This document shows, in pieces, positions 25,994 to 38,246 of a stretch of DNA of 64,000 nucleotides; the first letter of the stretch is position 1; each line of letters begins with the position of its first letter. Below the pieces are notes generated by a model. It did no database searches, was not told the DNA's origin, and saw nothing but the letters and a program-made list of their open reading frames with translations. The DNA comes from Hybos culiciformis. Lineage: Eukaryota > Arthropoda > Insecta > Diptera > Hybotidae. The stretch is taken from positions 5,060,176-5,124,175 of the forward strand of contig OZ023273.1 of NCBI GenBank assembly GCA_964007475.1, written 5' to 3'. Position numbers and translations under genes: made by a program.

Positions 25994-26739
25994 GTAAGTC
26001 AAGACTTTTGTTAGAATTTACATTAATATTTATATACTTTCCAGCTGGTAATTGAAGGAATAGGGTACACTATAATAATACCTGATTTCAATATTTGGGA
26101 AAAATTTTTGCACTTAAGTGTTTCGTTTGATCATTGCACATAAAATTTAAACTAACGTTAAGATTGTTTTTAAGGTCGCTCAATGGCCCAATATTATTTG
26201 AAAAAGTTTTGAATTTAGAAATTAAAATTGTACATATACAAATTTCGATTATTAAGTCTTTCTTAATTCTAATGGTTTTGTTTTCTTTCAAATTAACAAA
26301 AAAATACTTCTGACATAATTTGTCGAGTATTAGTTAGGTTATTTTCTAGTTTTATTGAAAAAAATCTAAATAAATCTACGAAGTTGAATATAAAAATGGC
26401 CAAACTAAAATGGACTCAATAAGCTATCTAGGAACTTATAAGTTATGGATACAAAATTTTCCGTGTATCTAATATTCACGTTTTACATTCTTAGAAAATT
26501 AATTTAATGATTCTATAATTTCAATGTACTAGCGTAAGATACCTTTGTAATTTAAGTTTTGTTTAAATAATTAGATTTTTAATTTTATTATGTAGGTATT
26601 TATATTTAATTTAACTCAAATTTATTTTTTTTTTTTTTAATTTTATTTTCAATTTTGCCAAAAATATTATTACAAAAAATTAATACGCAATTGATTAAAA
26701 AACTATATGTAAAAAAACCAAAATATATATGAATCATAG
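25994..26739 (+). other. LpR: LpR intron, 746 bp
   Basis: A+T-rich intron between the EGF-3 exon and the linker exon. No additional exon was recognised. Confidence 0.75.
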
Positions 26740-26904
26740 CTACAACAACTGTAGCTCCAGTACCAAGACGGAAGCCGTTCTCCCAAAATAAGGGAGCATC
26801 TAATAATAGAAATCGTTCAGAAAATGATTCAAATTCATCGAAATATCTTAATAGAGCATCAGGTCGGAAAGAATTCAATAGAACTGACCCTACAGTATAC
26901 CATG
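26740..26904 (+). CDS. LpR: Lipophorin receptor exon: juxtamembrane (O-linked sugar) linker
   Basis: A 165-bp exon, phase 1 at both ends, encoding a low-complexity linker rich in Ser, Thr, Asn and Arg: it begins TTTVAPVPRRKPFSQNKG and continues through SENDSNSSKYLNR to FNRTDPTVYH. In LDL-receptor relatives this position holds the O-glycosylated stalk, and it is often variably spliced. Because both ends are phase 1, skipping it would join the EGF-3 exon directly to the transmembrane exon in frame. The acceptor is GAATCATAG and the donor GTAAAA. The polypyrimidine tract before the acceptor is weak, which fits optional use. NSS and NRT are potential N-glycosylation sites. Confidence 0.85.
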
Positions 26905-27307
26905 GTAAAAAAAAATTTAAAAGTTTAATAATAATAACGCTTGATAAGTTAAATTTCTTTTTTATGCAATTTTTACTAAAAAAAATAAAAAACTCTATAA
27001 TAATGGTGAATGTAGAACATATTATTTTCTTTTTTTTTTAATATGGAAATGGAAGCATTAAAAAATAATATTTTTAATAACATAAAAAAATAAAAGTAGA
27101 TTATATCCTCTTTTCACTGCGTTTCAGATTTTACTTGTCACATTTTTATTAAAAAAATTTAATTACATTAACAGATTGAATTACTTCTTGTATACCTACA
27201 CAGCTTATAATGATTTTGTGTATAAACAAACATCCATAATAATAAATAAATAAATTGCATATGAATGATTAACCTCTTTCGTAAAATAAATAAGTACAGA
27301 TTCAATG

Positions 27308-27328
27308 TCTTAATCTTAATCTTAATCT
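27308..27328. repeat. (TCTTAA)n tandem repeat
   Basis: Three and a half hexamer units. Confidence 0.8.
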
Positions 27329-29736
27329 GTGTGAAATTCAAGGATACTAGCAAACTGCATATTTTTCCCACCATAAAAGCTAACAGATCTTTATAACATA
27401 CATATATTTTGTTTTTTCTTTATGATTTTAAGTTTTCTTTAGTGATTGCTAAGATTTATATACATTTATTTTAAACATATTATATATGTTATAATATATT
27501 CATATTTTAAATTATTTTCATTAATTTTTCCTTCATTAATTAAAGTTTAGTTCTCAAGACTAACTTACACGCACCATAACCTTCATAAAAAAATTTGCTT
27601 TTGCTTTTGTTAATGCTCACAGTTCTGTATCATGTATTTGATTGCCTTTTATATTTTAATATTAATTATTTTACTGTTTATCAACAATAATTATTAAAAA
27701 ATTATAATTAAAAAAGAAAAATTATGATAAGATTGCGGTTATGGTTGAAAAAGGTTTTTGATCACCATTATAAATAGTATCTGTCAAATTTCATATCAAC
27801 AAATTCATATAAAAAAAAAATCTAAATCATAACGATTACATAACCTTCATTTCCACACAATTATGATTATGCTTAATTCCTATAATCTCTTTTGATGTTT
27901 ATATAAGAAAAAAAAAATAATAATAATAATTTAACTACAATAAAAAACAACATTCTACTATCACAATGAATAAATTTGAATATATGGCTCTAAGAGCTTT
28001 AATACATGGAAAAAATATTATATTTTTCTTTTTTGTTTCCGCTTAAATTATCACAAAAATAAAAACCAAATTAAATTAAATGTTAATATATAATTCCAAT
28101 TCAAAACAAGTAGGTACATATTTTGCTTACGATATTTCCACAAATTAAACCTGATTTATAAGCCTTATTATCATTCCACTGATTTTATAATGCTAAATAT
28201 TTTTACTTTTTTTTTTCCGCCTAAGGTAATTATTTATAAAGAAAATGTTTAGCTTTAAGAAAACAATTTAACAGAAGCCTATTTGCATTTTTTCTACATT
28301 TTACAGTACGCATTTTTTTTCATACTCGATGAGGTATTGGTTGCTCTTAAACGCAAAATTATTTCAAAGATTTATTTTTTATAAATAATTATAATGATGA
28401 TGGTTAAAAATTCTAAGGAATTTTAAATAATTATTCAAAATTAAAATTAATATTATAATATATATATATCCCTAATATATGTGGATCATATTAAACAGAA
28501 AATATTTCCTAATTACTTGAGAAATTATTTTCCAAATTTGGAATTTACATCTTATTTATTATTTACATTATTTTATCTAACGACAAATACAGCATATATG
28601 TATGTATGAAAAATTTAAAACTTGGCCATAAATTTCATTTATTTTTTTTTTACTTTGCAAATCCAAATAACATAATGGGTTTCATAACTTTAGAATACGA
28701 GAATACGACAAAAAAACAAAATTTAATCTTGTTTAAATTATTTCTGAAAATTTATTCATGGAATTTAATATTTCATTTTTTTTTTTTTTGTTTTTTTTTT
28801 TCAAAACGGGGAAAAAAATATTATAAATAACTTTTTCCTCTCTCGGTTTTTTTTTTTTTTTTTGCTTAATTTATTATTAAAATATTCAAATTTCTATATT
28901 TATATATAAAAAGCATAACATTTCTACATTCAACAACATTTTTACGAAAAATTCATTTTACTAACAACTTTACTAACCACTCATAAAATCATAATTTATT
29001 TATTTTTTAATTTAGAAAAAAAAAAAAAAAAAAAAAAAAAAATGAGAAAAATTATTATGTGTGATTTGTTTTTATCCTGGAATTACAACTTAAAACGGAA
29101 AATAAAAAGTTATAATGAGGACAAAATATATATATATTTTTTTAAATAAACTTCCCTAATAATGTACATCGGTCACTTAAGGGTTTAGTAATTTTGTTGT
29201 AGAATTTTCATTATAATTCTAGATAAAGAACGTTAGTGAACGAAAAATTAAAATTAAAAACTTTAAATGCATTTATTTCGATTACTTATTGTTGAAAAGA
29301 CAAATATTTATGTGATTGGACATTGATGGTAATATTGAATAGTCACCGAGAAAATTTTAATATGTACACACACGTTAATGTAAACCAACTCGTAATTTTG
29401 ATTCTAAACTTTCGTTTAGGCCTATATTCCAATAATTTTAAATTTATGATAAATTTATGATATAGATACATGACGATGAAAACTAAAATTTATGTGCGTT
29501 ATAATGTCATCCAAAAACAAATTTATTATAAGCATTATTTCAAGTTTAAAACATTAAATAACATTTTAATATATTTCGTTATATAATAATTTTTCTCAAC
29601 TTGTATTATTTGTAAGTATAATACAATATAACACACATAAGAAATCATATAATCATATATTATGCATTAAATTTTATTTTATTTTTTTTCATTTTTAATT
29701 TTTTTATTATTTATTTTTCATTTAAACATTTTTACC

Positions 29737-29767
29737 CATCATCATCATCATCATTGTCGTCGTCGTG
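29737..29767. repeat. (CAT)n-(CGT)n trinucleotide run
   Basis: Six CAT units are followed by TGTCGTCGTCGTG, about 300 bp before the large insert exon. Confidence 0.8.
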
Positions 29768-30053
29768 AAAAAAAAACAAAATTATGACACAAAAATTACA
29801 TTTCATGCATGCTACAAACATTACAATTTCTATAATAATATATATGAATTTTTTTTTTATGTGAAAACATAATATTTCAATATTTAATATTTATAAATTT
29901 CATGTATGAAAAAAAAAAAAAAAAAAATTCATCTATACTACTTTATATACAATAAAATTTTATGATTTTTCATGAACATAAATTTAAATTCATTTAACAA
30001 ATATGTACGTGTAAACGGTATATGTATATGAAAATGGTTAAAAAAAATATTAG

Positions 30054-31453
30054 AAGAAAATGCAGAAAAAATGTCAGTACACATAATTGGATCATATTAT
30101 GATTTATATTCACCAATTTATTTACAAACCATATGCTCCCAATTATATGAGACTAATGGATCAAGGTCATTAGAACAATTCCAAAAAGATTTCGCTAGCC
30201 TTCAGACAGATGGAAATTTCCTAACAAAAATCAAAAAAGGTTTTCACACAGCAACTGAATCAATAAATCGAATAATTTCCAATTTTTATTTATCATATCA
30301 AAATTTGTTCTTACTTGCAAATAACATAAATTCAGATAAAACTAATGATGAACAACATTCAGTGATAAAAAATTCGAATTTGAGCTCAAATTCAAGTTCA
30401 GTTGTGGATGAACAGATGGCTATTCTGAGCAGCGACTCAGATATCGGAAATTCCAAAATATTAATTGATAATTATGTTCAAATACAATCAGAAATTCCAA
30501 CTACAGAAAATTCAGAAAATTCAGAATTTAATTCAAGTAATTTATTGCAAAAAATTATAAATTTTTCCAACAATTTATCATTACCAATTGATTTCAATCA
30601 ACAAAATGATAATATTGTCAAAAATAAAAATTTAGAAAAATTTATGAATTTTCATGCGAAGAAACAAGATGAAAATTTCACTGTAATAAATGAAAAATTT
30701 GATAAATTTTTCATTAAGAACGTTAATAATACTTTAAACTTTTCCAACTTAAATAATAATTTTTCGTCATCATCATCATCATCAAATGACCGATTTAAAT
30801 TTGATTCTAAAAATAAAGAAAAAAATAGTGAAAATAAGAAAAATTGGTACCATCATCATTGGTTGAAGGAAATGAATAATAACAATGGCCACAATGAAAA
30901 AGCTTTAGATGAAATACCAATTGTTGTTGATGACACATTTTTTATTGAGAGCACATTAAATCTTAGTACATTAAATTCTATTGATGACAATGGTGATGAT
31001 AAAAGCATTCAATCATCATCACCAGGAAAAAAAAATATATTGGCAGCAGGAGCAGAAACAGCTGAAATCTTCATCAATATTACAAGGAAGAACAATAAAA
31101 CCAATAATAATAATAATAATAACAGCAATAATAACGAAAATAATATAAATTTTTCAAATTTATCTGAAAATAATTTAAAGTTCGATAAACAAATTACAAC
31201 AAATAATAATGATATTGATGACATGGCAGCAACAATGATAACATTAAATGATGATGTTAGATCAACATTAGTAGATCAAAAAATGAAAAAAGAATTATTT
31301 GATTATTCGGAATTATCGTCATTGGATAAATTATTGGCATATAATGATAATAAATATAAACCATTATCATTGAATGAATCAATAATAAAATTAAAACAAT
31401 TGTATAGAAACTTAATAACTATAAAAAATATCTCAAGCAATGAATTCGAAAAG
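30054..31453 (+). CDS. Candidate LpR insert exon 1 (Asn/Ser-rich, 1.4 kb) or nested gene
   Basis: A very long open frame for such A+T-rich DNA: it is open from 30032 to a stop at about 31478. I do not recognise the protein. About 85 ordered-looking residues come first (MSVHIIGSYYDLYSPIYLQ ... TESINRIISNFYLSYQNLF). Next is a region of about 300 residues rich in Asn and Ser with poly-Ser (30767-30784) and poly-Asn (31107-31140). It ends with a more ordered segment (SSLDKLLAYND ... LKQLYRNLITIKN). There are about eighteen N-x-S/T sequons, as expected for an extracellular segment. Possible acceptors ATATTAG (30053), AATGCAG (30065) and ATGTCAG (30077) all give phase 1, matching the linker exon. 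The donor AAG|GTTTTT (31454) is weak and gives phase 0, matching the block at 32053. The alternative is a nested gene starting at Met 30071. Confidence 0.65.
30767..30784. repeat. (TCA)n coding microsatellite, poly-Ser
   Basis: Six TCA units within the insert exon encode a serine run. A second coding repeat at 31107-31140 (mostly AAT) encodes poly-Asn. Both are likely length-polymorphic. Confidence 0.8.
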
Positions 31454-32052
31454 GTTTTTATTTTTTTTTATTTTTAGTTTATGAAATTTCGATTCACATT
31501 ATTAGGTATTTATGTTATATATATGGTTTTACCAAATTCATAAATATACACGCATATAATATTAAATATGGATTTACCAAATAAACTTCGTACACAATTT
31601 TTCAAAAGTAATAGAAAACTTAAGGAATTATGGAAGATAACGTTAAAAGAAATAGTTAAATATGGAAATTTTCTTTTGATTAAGTAAAATCTTTCTTGAA
31701 TGTTTCCAAAATTCAACAAGCAGAAACTTTATATAACTACATATTTTTTAGTATTTAATGGCAAAATAACAAACTTTTATCTCAAATCATTATGATTTTC
31801 TTCAATAAGTTTTTATTTAAAAAATTTTACTTAGCAGTCGTATAATATGTGATGTCATTGGACATACAATCCAGCCTGTCATTTGAATATTCAAACAGTG
31901 GTATAAAAAGCATTTAATTAATATCTTTAATTCTTCAACTTTACTAATTCCTTGTTTTGAGAAAAATAAAATATCAATAATATGTGAATCGAAATTGAAT
32001 ATACGAAAAAAATATTAAAAAAAATTAAGAGATATCTGAAAATTTTATCCAG
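31454..32052 (+). other. Candidate intron between the two insert exons, 599 bp
   Basis: Bounded by AAG|GTTTTT and TTTTATCCAG. A+T-rich, no coding signal on either strand that I trust. Confidence 0.45.
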
Positions 32053-32275
32053 GTTATTACAACTAACAAAATTAATAACATTAAAAAAACTGAACAAAAA
32101 ATTAGTGGCTATGAAAAATTTGTAAATCAACGAAAAAAATATATCAAATGGCTTAGGAAGGTACCAAAATATAATCAAATTTATGATATAGGTCCGCCGA
32201 AATATATTTTATGGTTGTGTAAAAAATATGTGGACGACAAAGAATTCAAATTTAAAGATGAAAACGAACTAACAG
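32053..32275 (+). CDS. Candidate LpR insert exon 2 (74 codons)
   Basis: A hidden coding block without its own ATG. It is open from just after a stop near 32025 and encodes VITTNKINNIKKTEQ, YEKFVNQRKKYIKWLRKVPK, YDIGPPKYILWLCKKYVDD and KEFKFKDENELT. Its composition is that of a folded, charged domain, unlike the Phe-rich sequence straight after it. The acceptor TTTTATCCAG ends at 32052 and gives phase 0, matching the end of the preceding block. The donor ACAG|GTTGTT at 32276 gives phase 1, matching the transmembrane exon at 37474 (G|TT, Val). The single Cys here and the single Cys in the first insert exon (TICSQLY) could form a disulphide. No family recognised. It could also be the last exon of a nested gene. 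Confidence 0.6.
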
Positions 32276-34638
32276 GTTGTTTATTCATTCTCAATTTTTT
32301 TTTTATTATACATTTACATAAATTCTTTTTTATTTACAAATGTGTTTACTATACATACTATACATATTATATACGTATTTATTTTATTTTGTATTTTTTT
32401 TTTTAAATGTTTCACATTTTGATATATTTTTGTTTCATGTGGGAATCTATATAAATAATTGTTTGCGGATACATATTATACATATATATTTATTTATGTT
32501 TGTTTCAATATTGGAATTATTGTCATTTTATTTTGTTCTCGTTTTGTTATTTCTTTTTTATTGCCAACATAACATTTATCTAATAACGATAATGATCTTC
32601 AATTAAAGAGACGTCAGTTAAAGTTTGTATTAATTAAGCCAGAAATTCTGGAAATAATTAAATCGTAAATTTCTTTTTATTATATTAAAATACTCGGCTT
32701 CAGAGATTATAATTTTTTTTAAAATATATAAATAAAGTTAGTTTGTGTTAAATAATTTAAGTTGGAACTAGGTAGAGCTCGTTTAGATTTTCGTCCTTTT
32801 TTCTTAACGAGTATCTTATTAAAAAGTATAATATTAATATACTAGAAATAACTTTATATTGTCTTGAATAATTTATTAAAGATATAATGATTACCAGTTA
32901 GAATATTATATTTTATCTTTTGTTCACATGAAAATTAAGATATTTCTCTAATATATAAGAGACTAAATTTTATTAACCATTAGTTCTTAAAAGATAAAAT
33001 GGTTTTTCTTTTCATACCAATTCAAATGTTTTTTGAAATGGTGAACAATCAATTTATTTGACAAAAAAAAAAGAACCACTCTTCAATGTGTACAACAATC
33101 AAAATATAAAATCTATATATTATATTCAGTTCAGATATAAGGAAAATCTCTTAATGAAAATAAGTGATGACCTTGCTGATATAATTTTTGGCCAAATTTT
33201 TAAGTGAAATTATTACAAGTAAAACGTGTCACATTTAATAAAAAGCTTTTCTTATGTGTGTTTGTAGAGAAAATTATTTGAGATATAAGCTTATTATCCT
33301 TGAAATTACTAAAAGAAAGAAGAAAAAAAAATACAATATTTGCTCTATATTTTCTTTTTTTGCAAACAAAACATTTTGTTAAATTGGAATTTAAGAAGAA
33401 GGGAAAAAAAAGTGAAACCAATTGAATATAAATACTTTTCTTTTTCGTATTCACTTCCTCCGAACGTGAAAATAAATAAAACAAATATATGAAACCCCAT
33501 TATACACAACCTGCAGTGTGAGGGCTTTAAGAATTCAAAATTGAACTATATATTTGATATTTTTGTAGTATGTATTCTCAGTTTGATATATTTTCGTACC
33601 TGATATACTCAAATTTATCAAAGTTTCAAATAATATGTAACTTAAATCAATTTATTTTCTCAACCAAAAACTTTGAAGTGTGAAAATTATCGGAATAAAA
33701 TTCAGCACTTAGATGGACTGATTTATGTAGGGGGGAAGTAAAAATGTATTTGAAATTTATAGTTTACAGAATATTTTTTGTAAAAGATAACAAATTTTCA
33801 TTTAAATATAAAGCATAATTTTGAAGAAAAAAAAAAAAAATTTAAGTCTCTTAAAGTTAACTTCAAGTTTGTTATTTATTTCTATTATAATTTAATTTAT
33901 TTCACATTTTATACAATTTGTTTTTTTTTTTTTTTGATTTTTTTTTTTTTCTGTTCAAATTCATTTCACTTACAAGCTCTATTTAATAATTAAAATCATG
34001 AATTTTACATAGCGCGCAGGAAAAAAAAAAATTAGTTCATGAATAAAATTTATTACACTTTTATCTATGTGGAAAATGAAAATTAATGAATTAAGAATCT
34101 AAGAAATTGTAATTATTATGAATTTCGTCTTTGATCAGTTAAGAAGAATTATAATTCTTGGATGTTTCTTCTGTTTTCAGACGAATAAAAATGTTTTTTA
34201 AAAAGTTGTAAGAAAAAAATGTCATTGTGTTTAAGAGATTAGTAAGAAATTGACAATTTCCGTTTTATAAATTTAGGTTTTTTTTTATTCCTTTTTTTTT
34301 AAAGGAAAATTTGCGATTTCCATCTTTAGTGGGTGTTTAAAAAAAAAAATTTAATAATATTCAAAATAACAGTTTTAAAATTAATACATAGGTAATAATC
34401 TTGTTTTTATTATAAGAAAATAAATTAAGTTTAATCCTTTGGTTTTTTTTTTGCGGATAATGCGACGGCACGAATCGTTGAAACTTAGAACTTAGCATTC
34501 ACTAACTTATAATCAATCACTGTTCACACAAAATCCATCTATTCTTCAGTCCTCCAAAGTCTAATTCTCTATTATTTGCTAGTACCAGCAAGATATGCAC
34601 TTTAACAACTTTTACATAAAACGCATTATAAGTAGAAC

Positions 34639-34853
34639 CATAGATTAAGAATATACATAGATTGTTAGCTTCATACGACATTATTTTTGGTGTTTTTATG
34701 TGAATGTGTTAGTAAAACAAAATAAAATACGTGATAATTATCAATATGAAAAGAATTTTATTTACTTTTACTAACACCTTCACATAAAAATACCAAAAGA
34801 GACTGAAAAAATGTTGTATGAAGCTATAAATCTTTCTGTATTCTTAATCTATG
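34639..34853. mobile_element. MITE with long terminal inverted repeats and 7-bp target duplication
   Basis: The element starts CATAGATTAAGAATA and ends with its complement TTCTTAATCTATG. The arms pair for about 90 bp each with several mismatches (for example GCTTCATAC/GTATGAAGC and TTTTTATGTGAA/TTCACATAAAAA). It is flanked directly by GTAGAAC at 34632-34638 and again at 34854-34860. A 7-8 bp duplication with ends beginning CA is compatible with hAT-like or P-like DNA transposons. It encodes no transposase, so it would be a non-autonomous copy of 215 bp. Confidence 0.75.
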
Positions 34854-35239
34854 GTAGAACATACTACATATAGTTTTTGTGTTCAACAGTTGGACAACAA
34901 CATAGCGATTTTATTTTACAAAATTAAAGAAGAATTATTTTATTTCTTATTTTCTTTTTGATTTGAATGCCAAATTGCGAAAAAAAAAATATTTATTTTA
35001 GTTTCGCTTCAAAGATTGATTAAAAAAAAAAATATTTTTAATTAAAACTATGTAAACAACTATTTATAAATTTCGCTTGCCCAATTCTATGAAAAAATTT
35101 TTAATTATATGTATTATACAGGTATATACATAAAAGTACAAAAATTGTTTTTATTTTGAATTTGCCACGAGCAATTTAAAAACTAATTTAAAAATTTCAA
35201 CAGTTTGAAGAATTTCAAACTGAGCATTTTTGTGTAATA

Positions 35240-35566
35240 TGGTGTTCGCATTAGGAGAATATTAGTGGAATATGCTGTTATCCGGAATATTTCAGGAATA
35301 TGAACTGGATTCTCACTCATTTTTTGAAATTTTGTTATAGTTGGCAACAATTTTCTTGTCAAATTTGAGTCAAAATGAAAAAAAAACAAAAAAAAATTGA
35401 TAAAAAGCGAGATAAAAAGTCAAGATTTTCAACAACAAAAACTTTTTCTCTTTCTCAATTTTTTTTTTTTACGTCATCAAATTCCAGTTCTCATCAAATT
35501 TTGTAATGCGAACGGCAATTTGTTTTCCAGAATACAAAGGGAATTTAAATTATAATGCGAACAAGG
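35240..35566. mobile_element. MITE-like element with TA flanks
   Basis: The left end TGGTGTTCGCATTA and right end TAATGCGAACAAGG are imperfect inverted repeats, each next to a TA dinucleotide (35238-35239 and 35567-35568). A subterminal copy of TAATGCGAAC lies at 35504-35513. TA duplication suggests a Tc1/mariner-type non-autonomous element. A 68-codon minus-strand frame spans its left end and carries no recognisable domain. Confidence 0.5.
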
Positions 35567-37473
35567 TATAAGCAAAACTAATTTTGTTTCAATTAAAAAA
35601 AAAATAACATAAAATCAATGCATTATTATGCTAAATTATAATTATTTTTATAATAAATATTTATATTATTATATAGAAAAATTATTTTTCATTAACTTAG
35701 AAACTTTTCGTCATTCAGAGCAAATTTAATTAGTGCAAAAATAAATAAAATAATAAATATTTATAATAAATTAATGAATTTGACAGCTGTTTTATTCTCG
35801 GAAAAAAACAAACTTACAGGTTGAATATATATGACAAGTATTTAAAAATATCAAATCTAATCTAAAACGGTTAGCAAATATTGTTTCACATTTAACGATC
35901 ATGATATAAAATAGAAAATCTAAAATGAGAAACCAAAAAATCTAATAAAAGCTTGAAATCTGTCTTATTTAAAAGAACACAAATAAATGAAACTCACAAA
36001 CACATTTACTTCATAATTGGTTAAAAGTATTAATCATTCAGTTATTAAAAAGATACACTATATAATTGTTATATGAAACACTAAATATTTACACTTACTT
36101 ACGTTAAACTTAATTAAAAATCATATCCTCCTAAAATTTTCCTATTTTTAATAGTTATTCATTAAAGACAATATCATAAATTACAATGCTTTTATTAAAA
36201 AAATTATTAAATAAATTTAATTAGATTACATCTAAAACTATGATGGTCTCTAAACTTAGTACTAAGTCTACACAAATATATTAGATTTTAATATAACTAT
36301 ATTATTATATTTTTGGCAAAAATCATAATAATCTATAAAATTATTATACAGAATTTGGCTTTAACGTTTTTCTAATTTTCAATATTCATTTTATCTATAT
36401 ACATATTTATCTTATAAAATTTATTTTTCTTAATATCTTTGTATTGTTTTTATTTATTTTTTATTGTTTTGGTTTTTCTTCGTCAACAATAATAAAATGT
36501 TTTTCATTTCAAAATTTTTGGTAAAATTTAATTCATTATACTTTGTATTTTATTTAATAACATTAAATTTCAGGATTTTGTTGTTTTTTAAGCTTTAGTA
36601 AAAACCCAATTAACAATAAATTATTTTTTCTGGTGTTGGCAAATTTCTTATCAACTTTTAAAATGCAAACCTTTAAAAGCCAGAAGTGAAAATTTGTTAC
36701 AAATACCAATTTATATTAATTCATATTAAATACAATAAAAAAGGATAATTTAATAAAATATTTTTGAGCTAAACGGTACGGATGTTAAAGTTGGGTTTTT
36801 CAAATCTCTGTAGAAAAATAATATTCTCAATCTCATCATCAAATATTTGTAAATTATTTTAGTTATATCAAAAAACTGAAATACTTTCGAAACATACTTC
36901 TTAATTTTACATACTATGATTTCTTTTGGCAAAACTATGCATGTTGCAAATATTCTTCTCTCTATTTCATGTTGTATAATGGTTACTTAGATGCTTAACC
37001 TAATTCAATAGTGGTATTTGTAGCATTTTTTATTATTATTTCCTTTTCTGTGGTAACATAAAATAACAGTCAAAATTGTTTTGAACAAACTTTGAATTGT
37101 TCAGTTAGTTAGTACACATGACAATAATAGTTTTAGAAAAACACGAAAATTAAAAAACTGCTTTACTAAAAAAAGGATATTTGGTATGAAAATATTGTTC
37201 AGAAAGGTGTATACATGTACATAAGCTGATTGATTTTTGGCCGCTTTCAATTTTTAAATTGATAAAGTTAAAAAAGCATGAGTTCTTATATGGTAATGTT
37301 AGTGTATGATTAAATTAAATTTTCTACCAATTTGAGAATGGCGGTTATGGTTTGTGGCCACAGATTTATTAACAACTTGTGCAAATTAAAATAATTTCCA
37401 AATTATTTATAGAAAAACATATTTAATTAGATATACTTATTCTTGTTATATTTTTGGTTTCATTTATAAACAG

Positions 37474-37598
37474 TTGGCTTACATCCAAATGGTACAGGAG
37501 ATGATACATCTATGCGTCCTGCAGAACCCGAAGATTCAGGTTATATTGCGATAGTTGTTATCGTTAGTCTATTAACATTAAGCACAGTTTTTGGATTG
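37474..37598 (+). CDS. LpR: Lipophorin receptor exon: transmembrane segment
   Basis: This exon encodes the end of the stalk (GLHPNGTGDDTSMRPAEPED) and then the single membrane-spanning helix (SGYIAIVVIVSLLTLSTVFG). The first two bases complete a codon begun by G from the linker exon, or from the second insert exon, giving Val. The acceptor TTATAAACAG ends at 37473; the donor GTAAGT starts at 37599, phase 0. It is 125 bp. The helix continues a few residues into the next exon. Confidence 0.95.
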
Positions 37599-38096
37599 GT
37601 AAGTTTAATTAAATTTATTTAATGTTTTTAAAAATGAATAAATCGATTCAATATAGAGAAATTCTTAGAAGTTTTCAATTTATTTTATGTTATGATTGCG
37701 GTCTGCAGTATGTTTCTTTAATGAAAAACATATTAAAAATGTTTTTCCTGAAATTTAGGTTTATTATATAGTTATACTTATACATGAAGAAAGGATAGAA
37801 AACATTTTATTTTAACATAAAAAACATTTAACACATTGATTATATATTCAATTTCATTCAATATAAGTTGATTTATTTAAGTGTAATTTAAAAAAAGATT
37901 GTCTTGTTTTGAATAAAAAAATTATACTTCTTTCTAAAATATTCATATTATTTTTAAAAAAAATTTTTCTCACTACCAAATAATTTAATAAATGCTGAAA
38001 AAATTTCCTGGCAACACTGCTCTTAGATAATTATTATTCATTATTAATTTTTTTAAATTTATCAAAATAAAATATTTTTCTACTATTTTGTTGCAG
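37599..38096 (+). other. LpR: LpR intron, 498 bp
   Basis: A+T-rich intron between the transmembrane and cytoplasmic exons, ending in TTTTGTTGCAG. Nothing else seen. Confidence 0.85.
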
Positions 38097-38246
38097 ATTA
38101 TATATTTATTATATCGTCATTGTAGTCGAAGAACTTTGACATCAATTAATTTCGATAATCCCGTTTATAGAAAAACTACAGAAGATCATTTTAGTTTGGA
38201 AAAAAATATGCCACCACGAATGTATCCTAGTACTGTTGATGATGAG
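38097..38246 (+). CDS. LpR: Lipophorin receptor exon: cytoplasmic tail with FDNPVY
   Basis: This exon encodes the end of the transmembrane helix (IIYLLY), a basic stop-transfer stretch (RHCSRR), and SINFDNPVYRKTTEDHF. The FDNPVY motif is the NPxY internalisation signal read by PTB-domain clathrin adaptors in LDL-receptor relatives. The exon goes on through SLEKNMPPRMYPSTVDDE. It is 150 bp, phase 0 at both ends. The acceptor TTGTTGCAG ends at 38096; the donor GTAAGA starts at 38247. Two possible terminal exons follow: 44489 (standard) and 39430 (candidate alternative). Confidence 0.96.

Larger units (their letters stand above)
26905..30053 (+). other. LpR: LpR intron, 3.1 kb
   Basis: Contains a TCTTAA tandem repeat (27308-27328), a 27-base A run (29016-29042), and a CAT/CGT trinucleotide run (29737-29767). 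A 74-codon frame at 28606 is Phe/Lys-rich and probably chance. It ends at the candidate acceptor of the large insert exon. Confidence 0.6.
32276..37473 (+). other. LpR: LpR intron, 5.2 kb
   Basis: Holds two MITE-like elements (34639-34853 and 35240-35566) and many A+T-rich chance frames. No further exon was recognised. Confidence 0.55.

Noticed and set aside
28606..28830. 74-codon frame upstream of the insert exons
   Set aside because: Phe/Lys-rich, no domain, and its end has a long T run. It does not offer phase-1 sites needed to join the receptor.
31009..31224. Minus-strand Leu-rich frame over the insert exon
   Set aside because: It is the antisense shadow of the poly-Asn coding repeat.
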